A program made the position numbers and the translations under genes. The notes under the pieces were generated by a model. That model was given only the letters and a program-made list of their open reading frames with translations. It ran no database searches and was not told the DNA's origin. A stretch of 64,000 bases of DNA from CALGYY01 sp963678485 (GTDB lineage Bacteria; Bacteroidota; Bacteroidia; Bacteroidales; CAIWKO01): NCBI GenBank assembly GCA_963678485.1, contig OY782882.1:2294001-2358000 (forward strand). The letters run 5' to 3'. The stretch's first letter is position 1; each line of letters begins with the position of its first letter. Below are positions 15,928 through 25,464 of this stretch, one piece after another.

Positions 15928-17538
15928 ATGAAAAAACTTTTCACTCTCAGCTCCCTAATTATGCTGTTTTGCCTTATAGGCATGAACCTTTCGGCAAACA
16001 ACCTGCGTATTACAAATGTCACAAACACTAACCCCGGGTCTTTACACCCTATTATCACCTTTGATATTGCCTGGGATAACAGCTGGCGTGTTTCGTCTGG
16101 TCCCAACAACCATGATGCCGTCTGGGTTTTTGTGAAGTATCAACAAGTTCCTACTGGACTCCCCAACTGCGAATCCTATCAGGAATGGCATCATGCTAAA
16201 ATGACCAATGTCACCGGCGATTTCTCTGTGGGCGCCCCATTGGAAACAGTATTTGTAAACGATTCCATTGGTATTTATCTACGTCGCTCCGCGGATGGTA
16301 TTGGCAATATCAGCACCACCTCGGTCTCTATCCGCCTCGATCTGCCCATTCCTATCAGTCCCTATGCACCTGCATATAATTTCAAAGTCTTTGGAATCGA
16401 AATGGTGAATATTCCTCAGGGAGATTTTGAATTAGGTGATGGTATCAGTACTAATTCGTTCAACAGTATTTCCATAAATAATAGCACAAGCACACTGACT
16501 GCTGCAACCCTTGGTGGTGGCATTAATGCTACGATTCCTGCTGAGTTTCCCAAAGGATACTCTGCATTTTATGCAATGAAATATGAAATTACCCAACAAC
16601 AATATGTTGATTTTCTCAACTGCCTTACCTTCGATCAGCAAACAGCTCGCACCATTCTCACCGCCGGGCAGTTAGCCACCAATCCCGGTACTGGCGGACT
16701 TTGTGCAATGATTGCCAGCTGTGTTAATCGTAATAGCATTAAACTGATTACCGCTGGTATCAATAATAGCAAACCTGGAGTGTTTGCCTGCGATTTTCAA
16801 TCTGCTCCCGGAGATCCTTTCAATTCGGTGAACGACGGGCAAACCATCGCAGCAAACTATCTTAGCTATACCGACCTCTTAAGTTATCTCGACTGGGCTG
16901 GCTTACGTCCGATGACCAATTTCGAATTCGAAAAAGTTTCCCGCGGCCCGCTGGCCCGCGTCGGTAATGAGTTTGTGTGGGGTACACTGAATATCACTCA
17001 GGCTCAGAGTACAGCATTGAACAACCCGGGTATGACTTCTGAAGTATCCTCTGTTGCAGGAGCAGGGCTTGCTGCCTACAATTCTCTCGCTGCAAACGGA
17101 CCACTGCGCGTTGGTTTTTCTGCCACCGCTTCAACGAACCGCGAAACATCAGGCGCGTCCTATTATGGCGTGATGAACCTTGGTGGTAACGTTTGGGAAA
17201 TGGTCGCCGGAGGAAGTAATACGCTAAACTATGGATATAAGCTGACTTACGCAGATCTCGGCAATGGTGAGCTTTCTACAGCAGGTTCCTATAACACCAA
17301 CAATTGGCAACTTTATAATTCAATTTCTTATTCCTCCTTAGGATGCGGATGCTGCTCCAGCTATATTAAATGGCATATGGAAATGCGTGGAGGCTCCTTT
17401 AACAGCGCAGGAACCACGCTGCGTACTTCCGATCGAAGTAAAAATGCTACCGCAACCTGCGGAGGCAATTTCGACTTCGGTTTTGGAAATGCCGGTGATC
17501 AAAGAATTTCTGATGTAGGTGGACGTGGTGTACGCTAG
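15928..17538 (+). CDS. Secreted SUMF1/formylglycine-generating-enzyme-like protein
   Basis: 536 residues with a signal peptide (MKKLFTLSSLIMLFCLIGMN...SA). Residues about 24-150 form a beta-rich N-terminal domain. Residues about 160-536 form an FGE-sulfatase (SUMF1/EgtB/PvdO) C-lectin-like fold: MVNIPQGDFELGDG, MKYEITQQQYVDFLN, LRPMTNFEFEKVSRG, MNLGGNVWEMVAGG and MRGGSFNSAGTTLRTSDRS. A GCGCCSS cysteine cluster precedes MRGGSF. The canonical FGE copper-binding cysteines cannot be confirmed by eye, so enzyme activity is uncertain; many such proteins in this phylum may be structural. No T9SS tail is visible. A T9SS partner gene follows after 29 bp. Confidence 0.85.
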   Translation: MKKLFTLSSLIMLFCLIGMNLSANNLRITNVTNTNPGSLHPIITFDIAWDNSWRVSSGPNNHDAVWVFVKYQQVPTGLPNCESYQEWHHAKMTNVTGDFSVGAPLETVFVNDSIGIYLRRSADGIGNISTTSVSIRLDLPIPISPYAPAYNFKVFGIEMVNIPQGDFELGDGISTNSFNSISINNSTSTLTAATLGGGINATIPAEFPKGYSAFYAMKYEITQQQYVDFLNCLTFDQQTARTILTAGQLATNPGTGGLCAMIASCVNRNSIKLITAGINNSKPGVFACDFQSAPGDPFNSVNDGQTIAANYLSYTDLLSYLDWAGLRPMTNFEFEKVSRGPLARVGNEFVWGTLNITQAQSTALNNPGMTSEVSSVAGAGLAAYNSLAANGPLRVGFSATASTNRETSGASYYGVMNLGGNVWEMVAGGSNTLNYGYKLTYADLGNGELSTAGSYNTNNWQLYNSISYSSLGCGCCSSYIKWHMEMRGGSFNSAGTTLRTSDRSKNATATCGGNFDFGFGNAGDQRISDVGGRGVR

Positions 17539-17567
17539 TGAATGAACATAATACTAAAAAATAAAGT

Positions 17568-19565
17568 ATGTCATTCATTAATCCACGACTAATAATTACA
17601 AGTGTCATTGTCTATGCCATGACGCTGTCGGCCTTCGCCCAGTATTCGGGTGGTGATGGGAGCGGATCTGCACTATACGCGCAGACTCCGACCACTTGCC
17701 CTCTTACTGTTTACCCTGCAATATTTGCAGGCGGAGTTGACGATGGCTACGGTCAAAGCGGCATCACTCAAAGCAATTGTGCTGCAGTGGTTCTTCCTAA
17801 CATCTTTTATGGTGGTCAGGAAGCCGGACTTACACTCGCGAGTACTACTCAAAGTTCCTGTATTCCTATTGTTCTTCCGTCAATATTTACGGGCGGTTCA
17901 GAAGATGGTTATACCTATGCGGGAATCACTCAAAGTAACTGTACTCCCCTGGTACTTCCGTCAATCTTCGTTGGCGGACAGGGAAGTACTAATGAATCTT
18001 TTCAACTAAATACAGCCTGTGCATTACGTGCAGATTTTATAGGCGATACGCTTGTTGTTTGTGCTGGTGATAGTGTTCACTTTACTGATATGAGCAATGG
18101 TGCTCCAACGAGCTGGCAATGGACGTTCACAGGTGGAAATCCTGCCTCATCCACCGTTCAGAATCCTGCGGCCTATTACGCTACTCCCGGTACGTATAGT
18201 GTTACATTGTCTGTTAGTTCGCTCTCAGGAAATAACAGTCTAACCAAGACAAATTACATTACCGTTTCTACTCCTCCTGCCGTTAGTTTGAGCAGTATTC
18301 CTCCCTTGTGTGAGAATGCTTCAAACTATACACTCGTTGAGGGCTCACCTGCAGGAGGCACGTATTCGGGAACAGGCGTTACTGCCGGAATCTTTAATCC
18401 TACGATTGCAGGAACTGGGGCACATAATATCACCTATACTTATACTGCAGCCGGCGGTTGTACCAACACTGCTACAGCCTCCATTAGTGTAAATCCAACC
18501 TATCACTTCACTAATTTTTATGAAATGTGTGCAGGAGATACCTATAACTGGCATGGCACGAACTATACATCCTCAGGAGTCTATTACGCGAACTATACTA
18601 GCAGTAAGGGTTGCGATAGTATCTTCACATTGAATCTTACTGTTCATCCTGTCTATTCCTTTACACAAAGTCATATTATGTGCAGCGGGGATAGCTACAC
18701 CTGGCAAGGAACCAACTATACCTTCCCAGGAACATACACGGTGAATTACACTACAGAATATGGATGCGACAGTAACTATACACTGAATCTTTCGGTGCGA
18801 CAGGCATACGCTTTTAGTGAAAGTCACACCATATGCAGCGGAGACGTGTTTAGCTGGCATGGAAGCAACTATTCTTCCACTGGAACCTATACGCTGAACT
18901 TCAATACTGCCGGTGGATGTGATAGTATCTATACACTGAATCTCACCGTTAAACCCGTATATGCTTTTACCGATAATCATACAATGTGTAAAGGTGAAAG
19001 TTATACATGGCAAGGAACAACCTATGTAATTGCCGGCAATTACGTCGAAGACTACGTTACCGCCTTTGGTTGTGATAGCACCTATACGCTGCATCTTAAT
19101 GTGAATGATGTTGACATGGGAACGCATCTCATCAATGGTACCATTAGCGCAGATTCTGCTGCAGATGCTTATCAATGGCTCGACTGCGATAATGGATATG
19201 CCGTGATTAGCGGAGAAACGTTCCAAAGTTTTACTCCTCCATCCAATGGAAATTATGCGGTTATCATCACGCAAGGTGCATGCTTCGATACTTCAGCATG
19301 TACTCAGGTAACTAGCGTTGGCATCGCTTCGGAAAACCTTGTAGGATTGGCGATGTATCCGAATCCTTCTGATGGAAGATTCATTCTTGAGTTAGATCAG
19401 CAGGCAGCCATTGAAATGTACAATGCTCAGGGTAGTCTTGTTTATCAAGCCTCCTTGGATAAAGGAAAACATACGTTGTCGCTGATACTTGCCGATGGTG
19501 TATATTTAATAAAAGCTGTAAATGATCAAGGCAGCAGAACACTGACGCTGGTCATCCGCAAATAG
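17568..19565 (+). CDS. PKD-domain T9SS-secreted repeat protein
   Basis: 665 residues with a signal peptide. Residues about 42-155 are four 27-28-residue repeats (VLPSIF.GG.EDGY..AGITQSNC), each carrying one Cys. About 158-240 is a PKD domain (VHFTDMSNGAPTSWQWTF). About 243-315 is an Ig-like segment, and 317-512 four 48-50-residue repeats (CSGDSYTWQGTNY...GCDSIYTLNLTV) with two Cys each. The last 75 residues are a T9SS type A sorting domain (MYPNPSDGRFILEL, GVYLIKAVNDQGSRTLTLVI). It is exported to the cell surface. It shares the promoter with the SUMF1-like gene upstream and ends at a hairpin terminator. Confidence 0.9.
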   Translation: MSFINPRLIITSVIVYAMTLSAFAQYSGGDGSGSALYAQTPTTCPLTVYPAIFAGGVDDGYGQSGITQSNCAAVVLPNIFYGGQEAGLTLASTTQSSCIPIVLPSIFTGGSEDGYTYAGITQSNCTPLVLPSIFVGGQGSTNESFQLNTACALRADFIGDTLVVCAGDSVHFTDMSNGAPTSWQWTFTGGNPASSTVQNPAAYYATPGTYSVTLSVSSLSGNNSLTKTNYITVSTPPAVSLSSIPPLCENASNYTLVEGSPAGGTYSGTGVTAGIFNPTIAGTGAHNITYTYTAAGGCTNTATASISVNPTYHFTNFYEMCAGDTYNWHGTNYTSSGVYYANYTSSKGCDSIFTLNLTVHPVYSFTQSHIMCSGDSYTWQGTNYTFPGTYTVNYTTEYGCDSNYTLNLSVRQAYAFSESHTICSGDVFSWHGSNYSSTGTYTLNFNTAGGCDSIYTLNLTVKPVYAFTDNHTMCKGESYTWQGTTYVIAGNYVEDYVTAFGCDSTYTLHLNVNDVDMGTHLINGTISADSAADAYQWLDCDNGYAVISGETFQSFTPPSNGNYAVIITQGACFDTSACTQVTSVGIASENLVGLAMYPNPSDGRFILELDQQAAIEMYNAQGSLVYQASLDKGKHTLSLILADGVYLIKAVNDQGSRTLTLVIRK

Positions 19566-19584
19566 AAATAAAAAGTTGATTTAT

Positions 19585-19621
19585 AAAATGGCGACAGATT
19601 AACGAATCTCGTCGCCATTTT
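19585..19621. terminator. Bidirectional terminator between converging genes
   Basis: An 11-bp perfect stem (AAAATGGCGAC 19585-19595 with 19611-19621) has T-tracts on both sides. It covers the metG stop codon at 19599-19601 and lies 20 bp after the T9SS gene stop. Confidence 0.85.
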
Positions 19622-21659
19622 TATTATTGCCAGTGCTTGTTACAAAGCCTAATTCTCCTTGTGCATTCTCTGCCATGAGTATCATACCTTGTGAAAGTAT
19701 GCCCTTAATCTCACGCGCAGCAAGGTTTACAAGAATTACCACTTTTTGTCCGACAATTTTTTCGGGATCATGAAACTCTGCAATCCCGCTAACAACGGTG
19801 CGTTGATCAATACCTGTATCAACCGTAAGCTTTAAAAGTTTTTTCGTTTTTGCCACTTTTTCGGCAGTGAGTATTGTGCCTACACGGATATCCATTCGCG
19901 AAAAATCCTCATAACTAATATCTGGTTTGGACGGAGCTGCTGTTCTCAATGCCGCTTCATTAGCTACTTTGGTGGATTGTAATTTATCGATTTGAACCTG
20001 AATTTCTTCATCAGTAATCTTATCAAATAATAAGGATGAAGTGTTGAGTTGATGTCCCGCTGCAACTAAATCCGCATGTCCAGCCTCATCCCAACGGTGT
20101 GTGGGAAGATTCATCATCGTACGAAGTTTTTCTGCGGAGAAAGGCATAAAGGGTTCCATCAAAATGGCGAGATTGGCGCAAATCTGAAGACTCACATTCA
20201 AAATGGTTCCTACTCTTGCAGGATCACGTTCAAATATTTTCCAGGGCTCGCTGTCGGCAAGATATTTATTTCCCAACCGTGCAAGATTCATCAACTCAGC
20301 CAGCGCTTCTCTAAAACGATAGTTGTCGATACTGCGGCCAATTGAGCCCGGATATTGAGCCATATCTTGTATAGCTTTATTCTCAGCCTCTGTGAGACTT
20401 GAAATAGCTGGCGTTTTTCCTTCAAAATATTTCTGCGTAAGCACCATGGTGCGATTTACAAAATTTCCTAGGATGGCCACAAGCTCGCTGTTATTGCGGG
20501 TTTGAAAGTCTTTCCATGTAAAATCATTGTCTTTGGTTTCAGGGGCAGTGGCTGTAAGCACATAACGCAATACATCCTGCTTTCCTTCAAAGGCGCGCAG
20601 ATACTCATGAAGCCATACAGCCCAATTGCGCGAAGTTGAAATTTTATCACCTTCGAGGTTGAGAAATTCATTAGCCGGAACATTATCGGGGACAAGATAG
20701 CTGCCTTCTGCGTGAAGCATAGAAGGGAACACAATGCAATGGAAAACGATGTTATCTTTTCCGATAAAATGCACCAGTTTGCTTCCTTTATCTTTCCACC
20801 ATAATTCCCAATCTTTGCCCTTTTCTTCAGCCCATTCACGTGTGGCAGAAATATATCCTATAGGTGCATCAAACCAAACGTAGAGCACTTTTCCCATGGC
20901 GTCATCCAGCGGGACTTTCACGCCCCAGTCCAGATCGCGGGTAACAGCACGTGGTTGCAAACCCTGGTCAATCCATGATTTGCATTGCCCGTAAACATTG
21001 GTTTTCCAATCATCCTTATGACCTTCGAGTATCCATTTTCTTAACCATGGTTCATATTTATCTAAAGGAAGAAACCAATGTTTGGTCTCTTTAAGTATGG
21101 GCGGATTTCCACTTAATACCGATTTGGGATTGATAAGATCTGTTGCATTAAGTGAAGTGCCGCACTGCTCGCACTGATCACCATAGGCTTTCTCGTTGTT
21201 GCAATGCGGACAAGTACCAGTTATATACCGGTCGGCAAGAAACTGATCATTGGCTACATCATAGTATTGTTGCGTGGTTTGTTCGATGAATTCGCCTTTG
21301 TTGTATAGAGTAGTGAAAAACTCGGAAGCCGTTTGATGATGCATTTTATTACTGGTACGGGAATAAATATCAAAGGAAATTCCGAATTCAGCAAAAGAAT
21401 CTTTTATGATGTTGTGATATTTATCTACTATTTGCTGAGGGCTTACACCTTCCTGACGTGCCTTAATGGTAATAGGAACCCCATGCTCATCGGAACCTCC
21501 GATAAAAAGAACCTCTTCCCCTTTCATTCGTAAGTAGCGGCAATATATATCAGCAGGAATATATACTCCGGCTAAATGACCAATGTGAACCGGGCCATTA
21601 GCATAAGGAAGAGCAGAAGTAACGGTGTAACGAACGGGTTTTTGTTGTTGATCTTTCAT
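19599..21659 (-). CDS. metG: Methionine--tRNA ligase
   Basis: 686 residues, the usual length for the Bacteroidota form. The class I HIGH signature is GPVHIGHLAG at about residues 19-28. The zinc knuckle is CPHCNN...CEQCG. The KMSKS loop appears as KISTS in GDKISTSRNWAVW, the normal variant of this group. The C-terminal ~110 residues are an appended Trbp111/EMAP tRNA-binding domain (MDIRVGTILTAEKV, LVNLAAREIKGILSQGMIL). It charges tRNA-Met and initiator tRNA in the cytoplasm. A TAATTTTG at 21704-21711 on the minus strand is a candidate -7 element 45 bp before the start. The gene is single and divergent from the BNR/T9SS gene. Confidence 0.97.
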   Translation of the reverse strand: MKDQQQKPVRYTVTSALPYANGPVHIGHLAGVYIPADIYCRYLRMKGEEVLFIGGSDEHGVPITIKARQEGVSPQQIVDKYHNIIKDSFAEFGISFDIYSRTSNKMHHQTASEFFTTLYNKGEFIEQTTQQYYDVANDQFLADRYITGTCPHCNNEKAYGDQCEQCGTSLNATDLINPKSVLSGNPPILKETKHWFLPLDKYEPWLRKWILEGHKDDWKTNVYGQCKSWIDQGLQPRAVTRDLDWGVKVPLDDAMGKVLYVWFDAPIGYISATREWAEEKGKDWELWWKDKGSKLVHFIGKDNIVFHCIVFPSMLHAEGSYLVPDNVPANEFLNLEGDKISTSRNWAVWLHEYLRAFEGKQDVLRYVLTATAPETKDNDFTWKDFQTRNNSELVAILGNFVNRTMVLTQKYFEGKTPAISSLTEAENKAIQDMAQYPGSIGRSIDNYRFREALAELMNLARLGNKYLADSEPWKIFERDPARVGTILNVSLQICANLAILMEPFMPFSAEKLRTMMNLPTHRWDEAGHADLVAAGHQLNTSSLLFDKITDEEIQVQIDKLQSTKVANEAALRTAAPSKPDISYEDFSRMDIRVGTILTAEKVAKTKKLLKLTVDTGIDQRTVVSGIAEFHDPEKIVGQKVVILVNLAAREIKGILSQGMILMAENAQGELGFVTSTGNNKNGDEIR

Positions 21660-21754
21660 CAGTGTTGAATCGTTAAGAATTCGAATACGTTGGTAAATTG
21701 GTGCAAAATTACTAATTTTAGACCATCGCTGAACACATGTTTATTCTCCGGACC

Positions 21755-24328
21755 ATGAACAAAAACAAAACGCGTCTTATAGGAATCTACGGAGTGGTAA
21801 TGCTGACGGGCATTTTGAGCCTGATGATCGTATCAGCTGTGTTATTTCACTATTCTGCAAAACTGCCCGAAAATAAGGAATCCAACAATGGACCTTATGA
21901 TGGATTTGCCCTTCAACGTACGCAGCCGGGCGAGAAGTTCGATCTAGCCGCTTATAAACATGCATTACAACTGGCATCAAACGAAACAAAGAGTCTGGTT
22001 CCCGGAACCAACGCCGCATGGACGTTGGAAGGACCATCCAATATCAATGGAAGAATCAACTGCATCGCCGTTCATCCTCAGAATAATCAGATAATTTTCA
22101 CGGGCAGTGCTTCGGGTGGTGTGTTTAAATCAGTTGATGGTGGAATAAGCTATACTTCCGTATTTGACGAGTTTTCATATCTTGCTGTGGGAGAAATAAC
22201 CTTCGATCCTCAGAATCCGAACACCATGTATGTGGGAACCGGAGACCCGAATATTTCTTCATTTCCGTTTATTGGAAATGGTGTATATAAATCTGTTGAT
22301 GCCGGGAACACGTGGAATTATCTGGGATTGGGGAACACCTATATTATTTCAGATATTTGTGTTCATCCAAAATGTCCCGATACTATTTATGCTTCGAGCA
22401 TGGGATTGCCTTTCGTGCGTGACAACAACCGGGGTTTGTACAAAAGTACGGATGGCGGACTTACGTGGACACAGCTACTCTTTATTTCAAATCAAGCTGG
22501 CATCATTGAATTAATCATGGATCCTGTTTGCCCCGACACTCTATATGCTGCCGGTTGGGACAGGATTCGTAACAATACCGAAAGTCTTGTCACTGGAACA
22601 GCAGCAAAGATTTACAGAACCACTGATGGTGGACAAAACTGGACTGTTCTTACCAATGGCTTACCTTCCGGAGCAATGTCGCGAATAGGTATGTGCATGT
22701 CGGGACAGAATCACAATACGTTGTTTGCATCCTATGTGTCGCCATTGCAGGAATTACAAGGAGTGTATAAATCTGTCGATGCCGGCTCAACATGGACAAC
22801 CGTTAATACAGCGAGCTTGCCAACCAATGTGATGGGAAGCTTTGGCTGGTATTTCGGGCAAATCAGAGTGAATCCTGCCAACGACAACGATTTGTTTATT
22901 CTGGGTGTTGATTTATGGAGAACCACTGATGGCGGGACCAATTGGAGTATGGCCACCCCTTCTTGGGATCAATATATTGTGCATGCCGACAAGCATGATA
23001 TGTTGTTTTTAAGTCCGACATCTTTTTTGCTTGCCGCAGATGGCGGGCTTTATAAGAGTATTGACAATGGCTTGAACTGGACCGATGCAGATGTAACTCC
23101 CACTACACAATTCTATCGTGTTACTGTAAACCCGCATTTGGCGGGGGAATACTACGGTGGTGCTCAGGACAATGGTACGTTAGGGGGTAGCGCTGCACAA
23201 CTTAACAACTGGACCAGATATCTTGGTGGAGATGGGTTTCAACCCTTGTTCGATCCATACGATCCTTCGCTCAGGTATTACGAAACACAGAATGGAGGCC
23301 TTTATTATGATGACGGTTTGGGAGGTGGTGATTTTACTATCGGCATTGATCCTGCTGATCGGCGTTCATGGGATATGCCTGTAATAATGAGCAGGAGCGA
23401 TAATCAGCGAATGTACACCGGCACCTATCGTGTATATCGTATTCCGGATGCCCCTTACGGATCCTGGATTCCCATTAGTAATGATCTTACCGATGGGGTA
23501 ATCTACGGCGACCGTTTTCATGTCATAACAACCGTTGAAGAATCTCCCTTGAATTCATCTGTTCTTTATGCCGGAACATCGGATGCCAACGTATGGTACT
23601 CGCCTAATGCTGGCAGCAGCTGGGTTAATATTACAGGCACACTTCCTCAACAATATGTAACGCATGTGCTGGCGTCTCCAACGTATGCGAATACCGTGTA
23701 TGTTTCGCATTCCGGTTATAAATCCAACGATTTTCTTCCGCACATTCATAAGTCAGTAAATAATGGAAGCAGCTGGACTGATATTTCTTCCAACCTTCCT
23801 CCCTTGGCTATAAACAATATAGTCGTTCCCGAAGGATTCAACGATGCGCTGATGTTTGTGGCAACAGATGGGGGTGTTTATGCCAGTATCAATAATGGCG
23901 GGCAATGGACACGACTTGGATGCAATATGCCGATGGTTGCGGTATACGACATAGAGTATGATACCCTTATGCATAAACTGGTTGCTGGCACGTATGGAAG
24001 AGCAATACAAACCTACGATCTCGATTCACTTGTCCAACAACTTACAACCAGCACCGATGAGATAAACCTAAGTGAGGGCTCAGAGAGCTATCATGTTTTT
24101 CCAAATCCTGCGACGGATTTTTTAATGATTGAATCATCACAGTTCCTCACGGCTAATGTTGTTATTAAGATATTAGATATAGAAGGAAAAACATATTCGT
24201 GTCCATTTAATACAACAAGAAATTCAATCCGACTGGATTTGAGTGGAATTCCCAAAGGAGTCATGTTCTTTCAGCTAACGGATGAAAAAAAACATACAAT
24301 TGCTACCGGAAAATTTATAAAAGAATAA
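21755..24328 (+). CDS. T9SS-secreted BNR/sortilin-type beta-propeller protein
   Basis: 857 residues from the ATG at 21755; an in-frame ATG at 21737 is possible, but the charged MNKNKTR plus hydrophobic signal segment begins here. The mature protein carries many BNR/Asp-box-like blades (GVFKSVDGGISYTSVF, GLYKSTDGGLTWTQLL, YRTTDGGQNWTVL, VYASINNGGQWTRLG), as in sortilin/WD40/YVTN-type extracellular propellers. The last 75 residues are a T9SS type A sorting domain (VFPNPATDFLMIES, GVMFFQLTDEKKHTIATGKF). It is a surface or released protein; binding or glycan-related function is inferred only. A GldN-like lipoprotein follows after 68 bp. Confidence 0.9.
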   Translation: MNKNKTRLIGIYGVVMLTGILSLMIVSAVLFHYSAKLPENKESNNGPYDGFALQRTQPGEKFDLAAYKHALQLASNETKSLVPGTNAAWTLEGPSNINGRINCIAVHPQNNQIIFTGSASGGVFKSVDGGISYTSVFDEFSYLAVGEITFDPQNPNTMYVGTGDPNISSFPFIGNGVYKSVDAGNTWNYLGLGNTYIISDICVHPKCPDTIYASSMGLPFVRDNNRGLYKSTDGGLTWTQLLFISNQAGIIELIMDPVCPDTLYAAGWDRIRNNTESLVTGTAAKIYRTTDGGQNWTVLTNGLPSGAMSRIGMCMSGQNHNTLFASYVSPLQELQGVYKSVDAGSTWTTVNTASLPTNVMGSFGWYFGQIRVNPANDNDLFILGVDLWRTTDGGTNWSMATPSWDQYIVHADKHDMLFLSPTSFLLAADGGLYKSIDNGLNWTDADVTPTTQFYRVTVNPHLAGEYYGGAQDNGTLGGSAAQLNNWTRYLGGDGFQPLFDPYDPSLRYYETQNGGLYYDDGLGGGDFTIGIDPADRRSWDMPVIMSRSDNQRMYTGTYRVYRIPDAPYGSWIPISNDLTDGVIYGDRFHVITTVEESPLNSSVLYAGTSDANVWYSPNAGSSWVNITGTLPQQYVTHVLASPTYANTVYVSHSGYKSNDFLPHIHKSVNNGSSWTDISSNLPPLAINNIVVPEGFNDALMFVATDGGVYASINNGGQWTRLGCNMPMVAVYDIEYDTLMHKLVAGTYGRAIQTYDLDSLVQQLTTSTDEINLSEGSESYHVFPNPATDFLMIESSQFLTANVVIKILDIEGKTYSCPFNTTRNSIRLDLSGIPKGVMFFQLTDEKKHTIATGKFIKE

Positions 24329-24396
24329 ATCACCACAACTATTATGTAGCGTGTTATTCATAATATTACTATATTTATCAACCAAAACCAACCAAC

Positions 24397-25407
24397 ATGA
24401 AAATGAAATTTTTATTGGGCGCAATCGTTGTTGTTGCGGTTTGCTTTGCAAGCTGTAATAATGGCGACAACAAGGAGAACCAGGCGGTTTCCCTTTCTAA
24501 GAATATTGAGTATACGGTCAAAATATACAACAGTATGGACCTTGGTGAAGGTGGCGGTCAATGGTATCGCGAAAACATCGAGGCCTCTACACGTCTGCCT
24601 TACCTTGATCTTCTGCTTAAAAGCGCAGAAAGTGGTGTTATGAAAATAACTGATACCAGTGGAAATGTTATCGACACTGCGAAATTAAAATCGTTTTTCT
24701 TTGCCAGTGATACTATAACAATGACCAGACCCATGCCACCATATGATATGTATGATACGGTATTATCAGCGAGGATCGTTACCCCATCAAACATTGTGGC
24801 GTTGAGGTTTCGCGAAGAATGGAGCTATGATCCCACTACATTGGCTATAACAAAAAAGGTTGTTGCTGTTGCCCCAATAAAATCAATCACCACCTTTGAT
24901 GCAGAAACAGGGATGCCTGATATAAATTATCTTCTCTCTCCGTATTGGATTAATTTTGATGAGAAATCTTACCCAACGTATATGCTTACCCAGCGCATCA
25001 TGTATGGGGTTGACTTTAAACAAGCAGTTTATGCTAACGTAAAAAATATCGATTCTACGCTCATCGAAAAATACTTTAATACAATATTGGAAAGAATATG
25101 TTCTGATAGTCTGGCGTGTTATGAGTATACAGGAGAAGACCTGGCAAATCACCGTTTATCTGGCGCAGAAGTTAAGACCTTAATGAAAGAGCAACCAGAA
25201 ACATTTAAAAATATTTCAAACATTCGCTTCCTTGAAGAATGGACCTTTGACTATACAAATCTGTCATTAACAAAAAGAGTAGTAGGTGTATGTCCCGTCA
25301 CTGTTGAATATGATGAAAATGGCGAAATACGCGGATACAGGCCACTGTTCTGGGTGTATTTTGGAGATGTTTGGACACCGTTCAACAAGAGACTTAAATT
25401 GGAATAA
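24397..25407 (+). CDS. GldN/PorN-like lipoprotein with two modules
   Basis: 336 residues. The lipobox is FASC at about residues 16-19. The protein contains two similar modules. The first ends in ALRFREEWSYDPTTLAITKK then VVAVAPI; the second ends in NIRFLEEWTFDYTNLSLTKR then VVGVCPV, ENGEIRGYRPLFWVYF. This EEW-FD...TK.V.G..PV...LFW.YF pattern is what I recall of GldN/PorN, the periplasmic ring component of T9SS, but GldN is usually single-module and encoded with gldKLM, which are absent here. A T9SS-related role is an inference. It follows a T9SS cargo gene on the same strand. Confidence 0.65.
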   Translation: MKMKFLLGAIVVVAVCFASCNNGDNKENQAVSLSKNIEYTVKIYNSMDLGEGGGQWYRENIEASTRLPYLDLLLKSAESGVMKITDTSGNVIDTAKLKSFFFASDTITMTRPMPPYDMYDTVLSARIVTPSNIVALRFREEWSYDPTTLAITKKVVAVAPIKSITTFDAETGMPDINYLLSPYWINFDEKSYPTYMLTQRIMYGVDFKQAVYANVKNIDSTLIEKYFNTILERICSDSLACYEYTGEDLANHRLSGAEVKTLMKEQPETFKNISNIRFLEEWTFDYTNLSLTKRVVGVCPVTVEYDENGEIRGYRPLFWVYFGDVWTPFNKRLKLE

Positions 25408-25464
25408 TTTAATTCAAAACTAAAGCCTGAGCTTTTCTGTTTGATGGATTTTGTCTGTGGAAAT

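Noticed and set aside
15928..17538. Calling the SUMF1-like protein an active sulfatase-maturing enzyme
   Set aside because: No sulfatase gene is nearby and the catalytic cysteines cannot be identified with certainty by eye.
18573..19274. Long minus-strand frame antisense to the four Cys-rich repeats
   Set aside because: A mirror of the repetitive plus-strand gene, which has signal peptide, PKD and T9SS tail; no sign of an independent gene.
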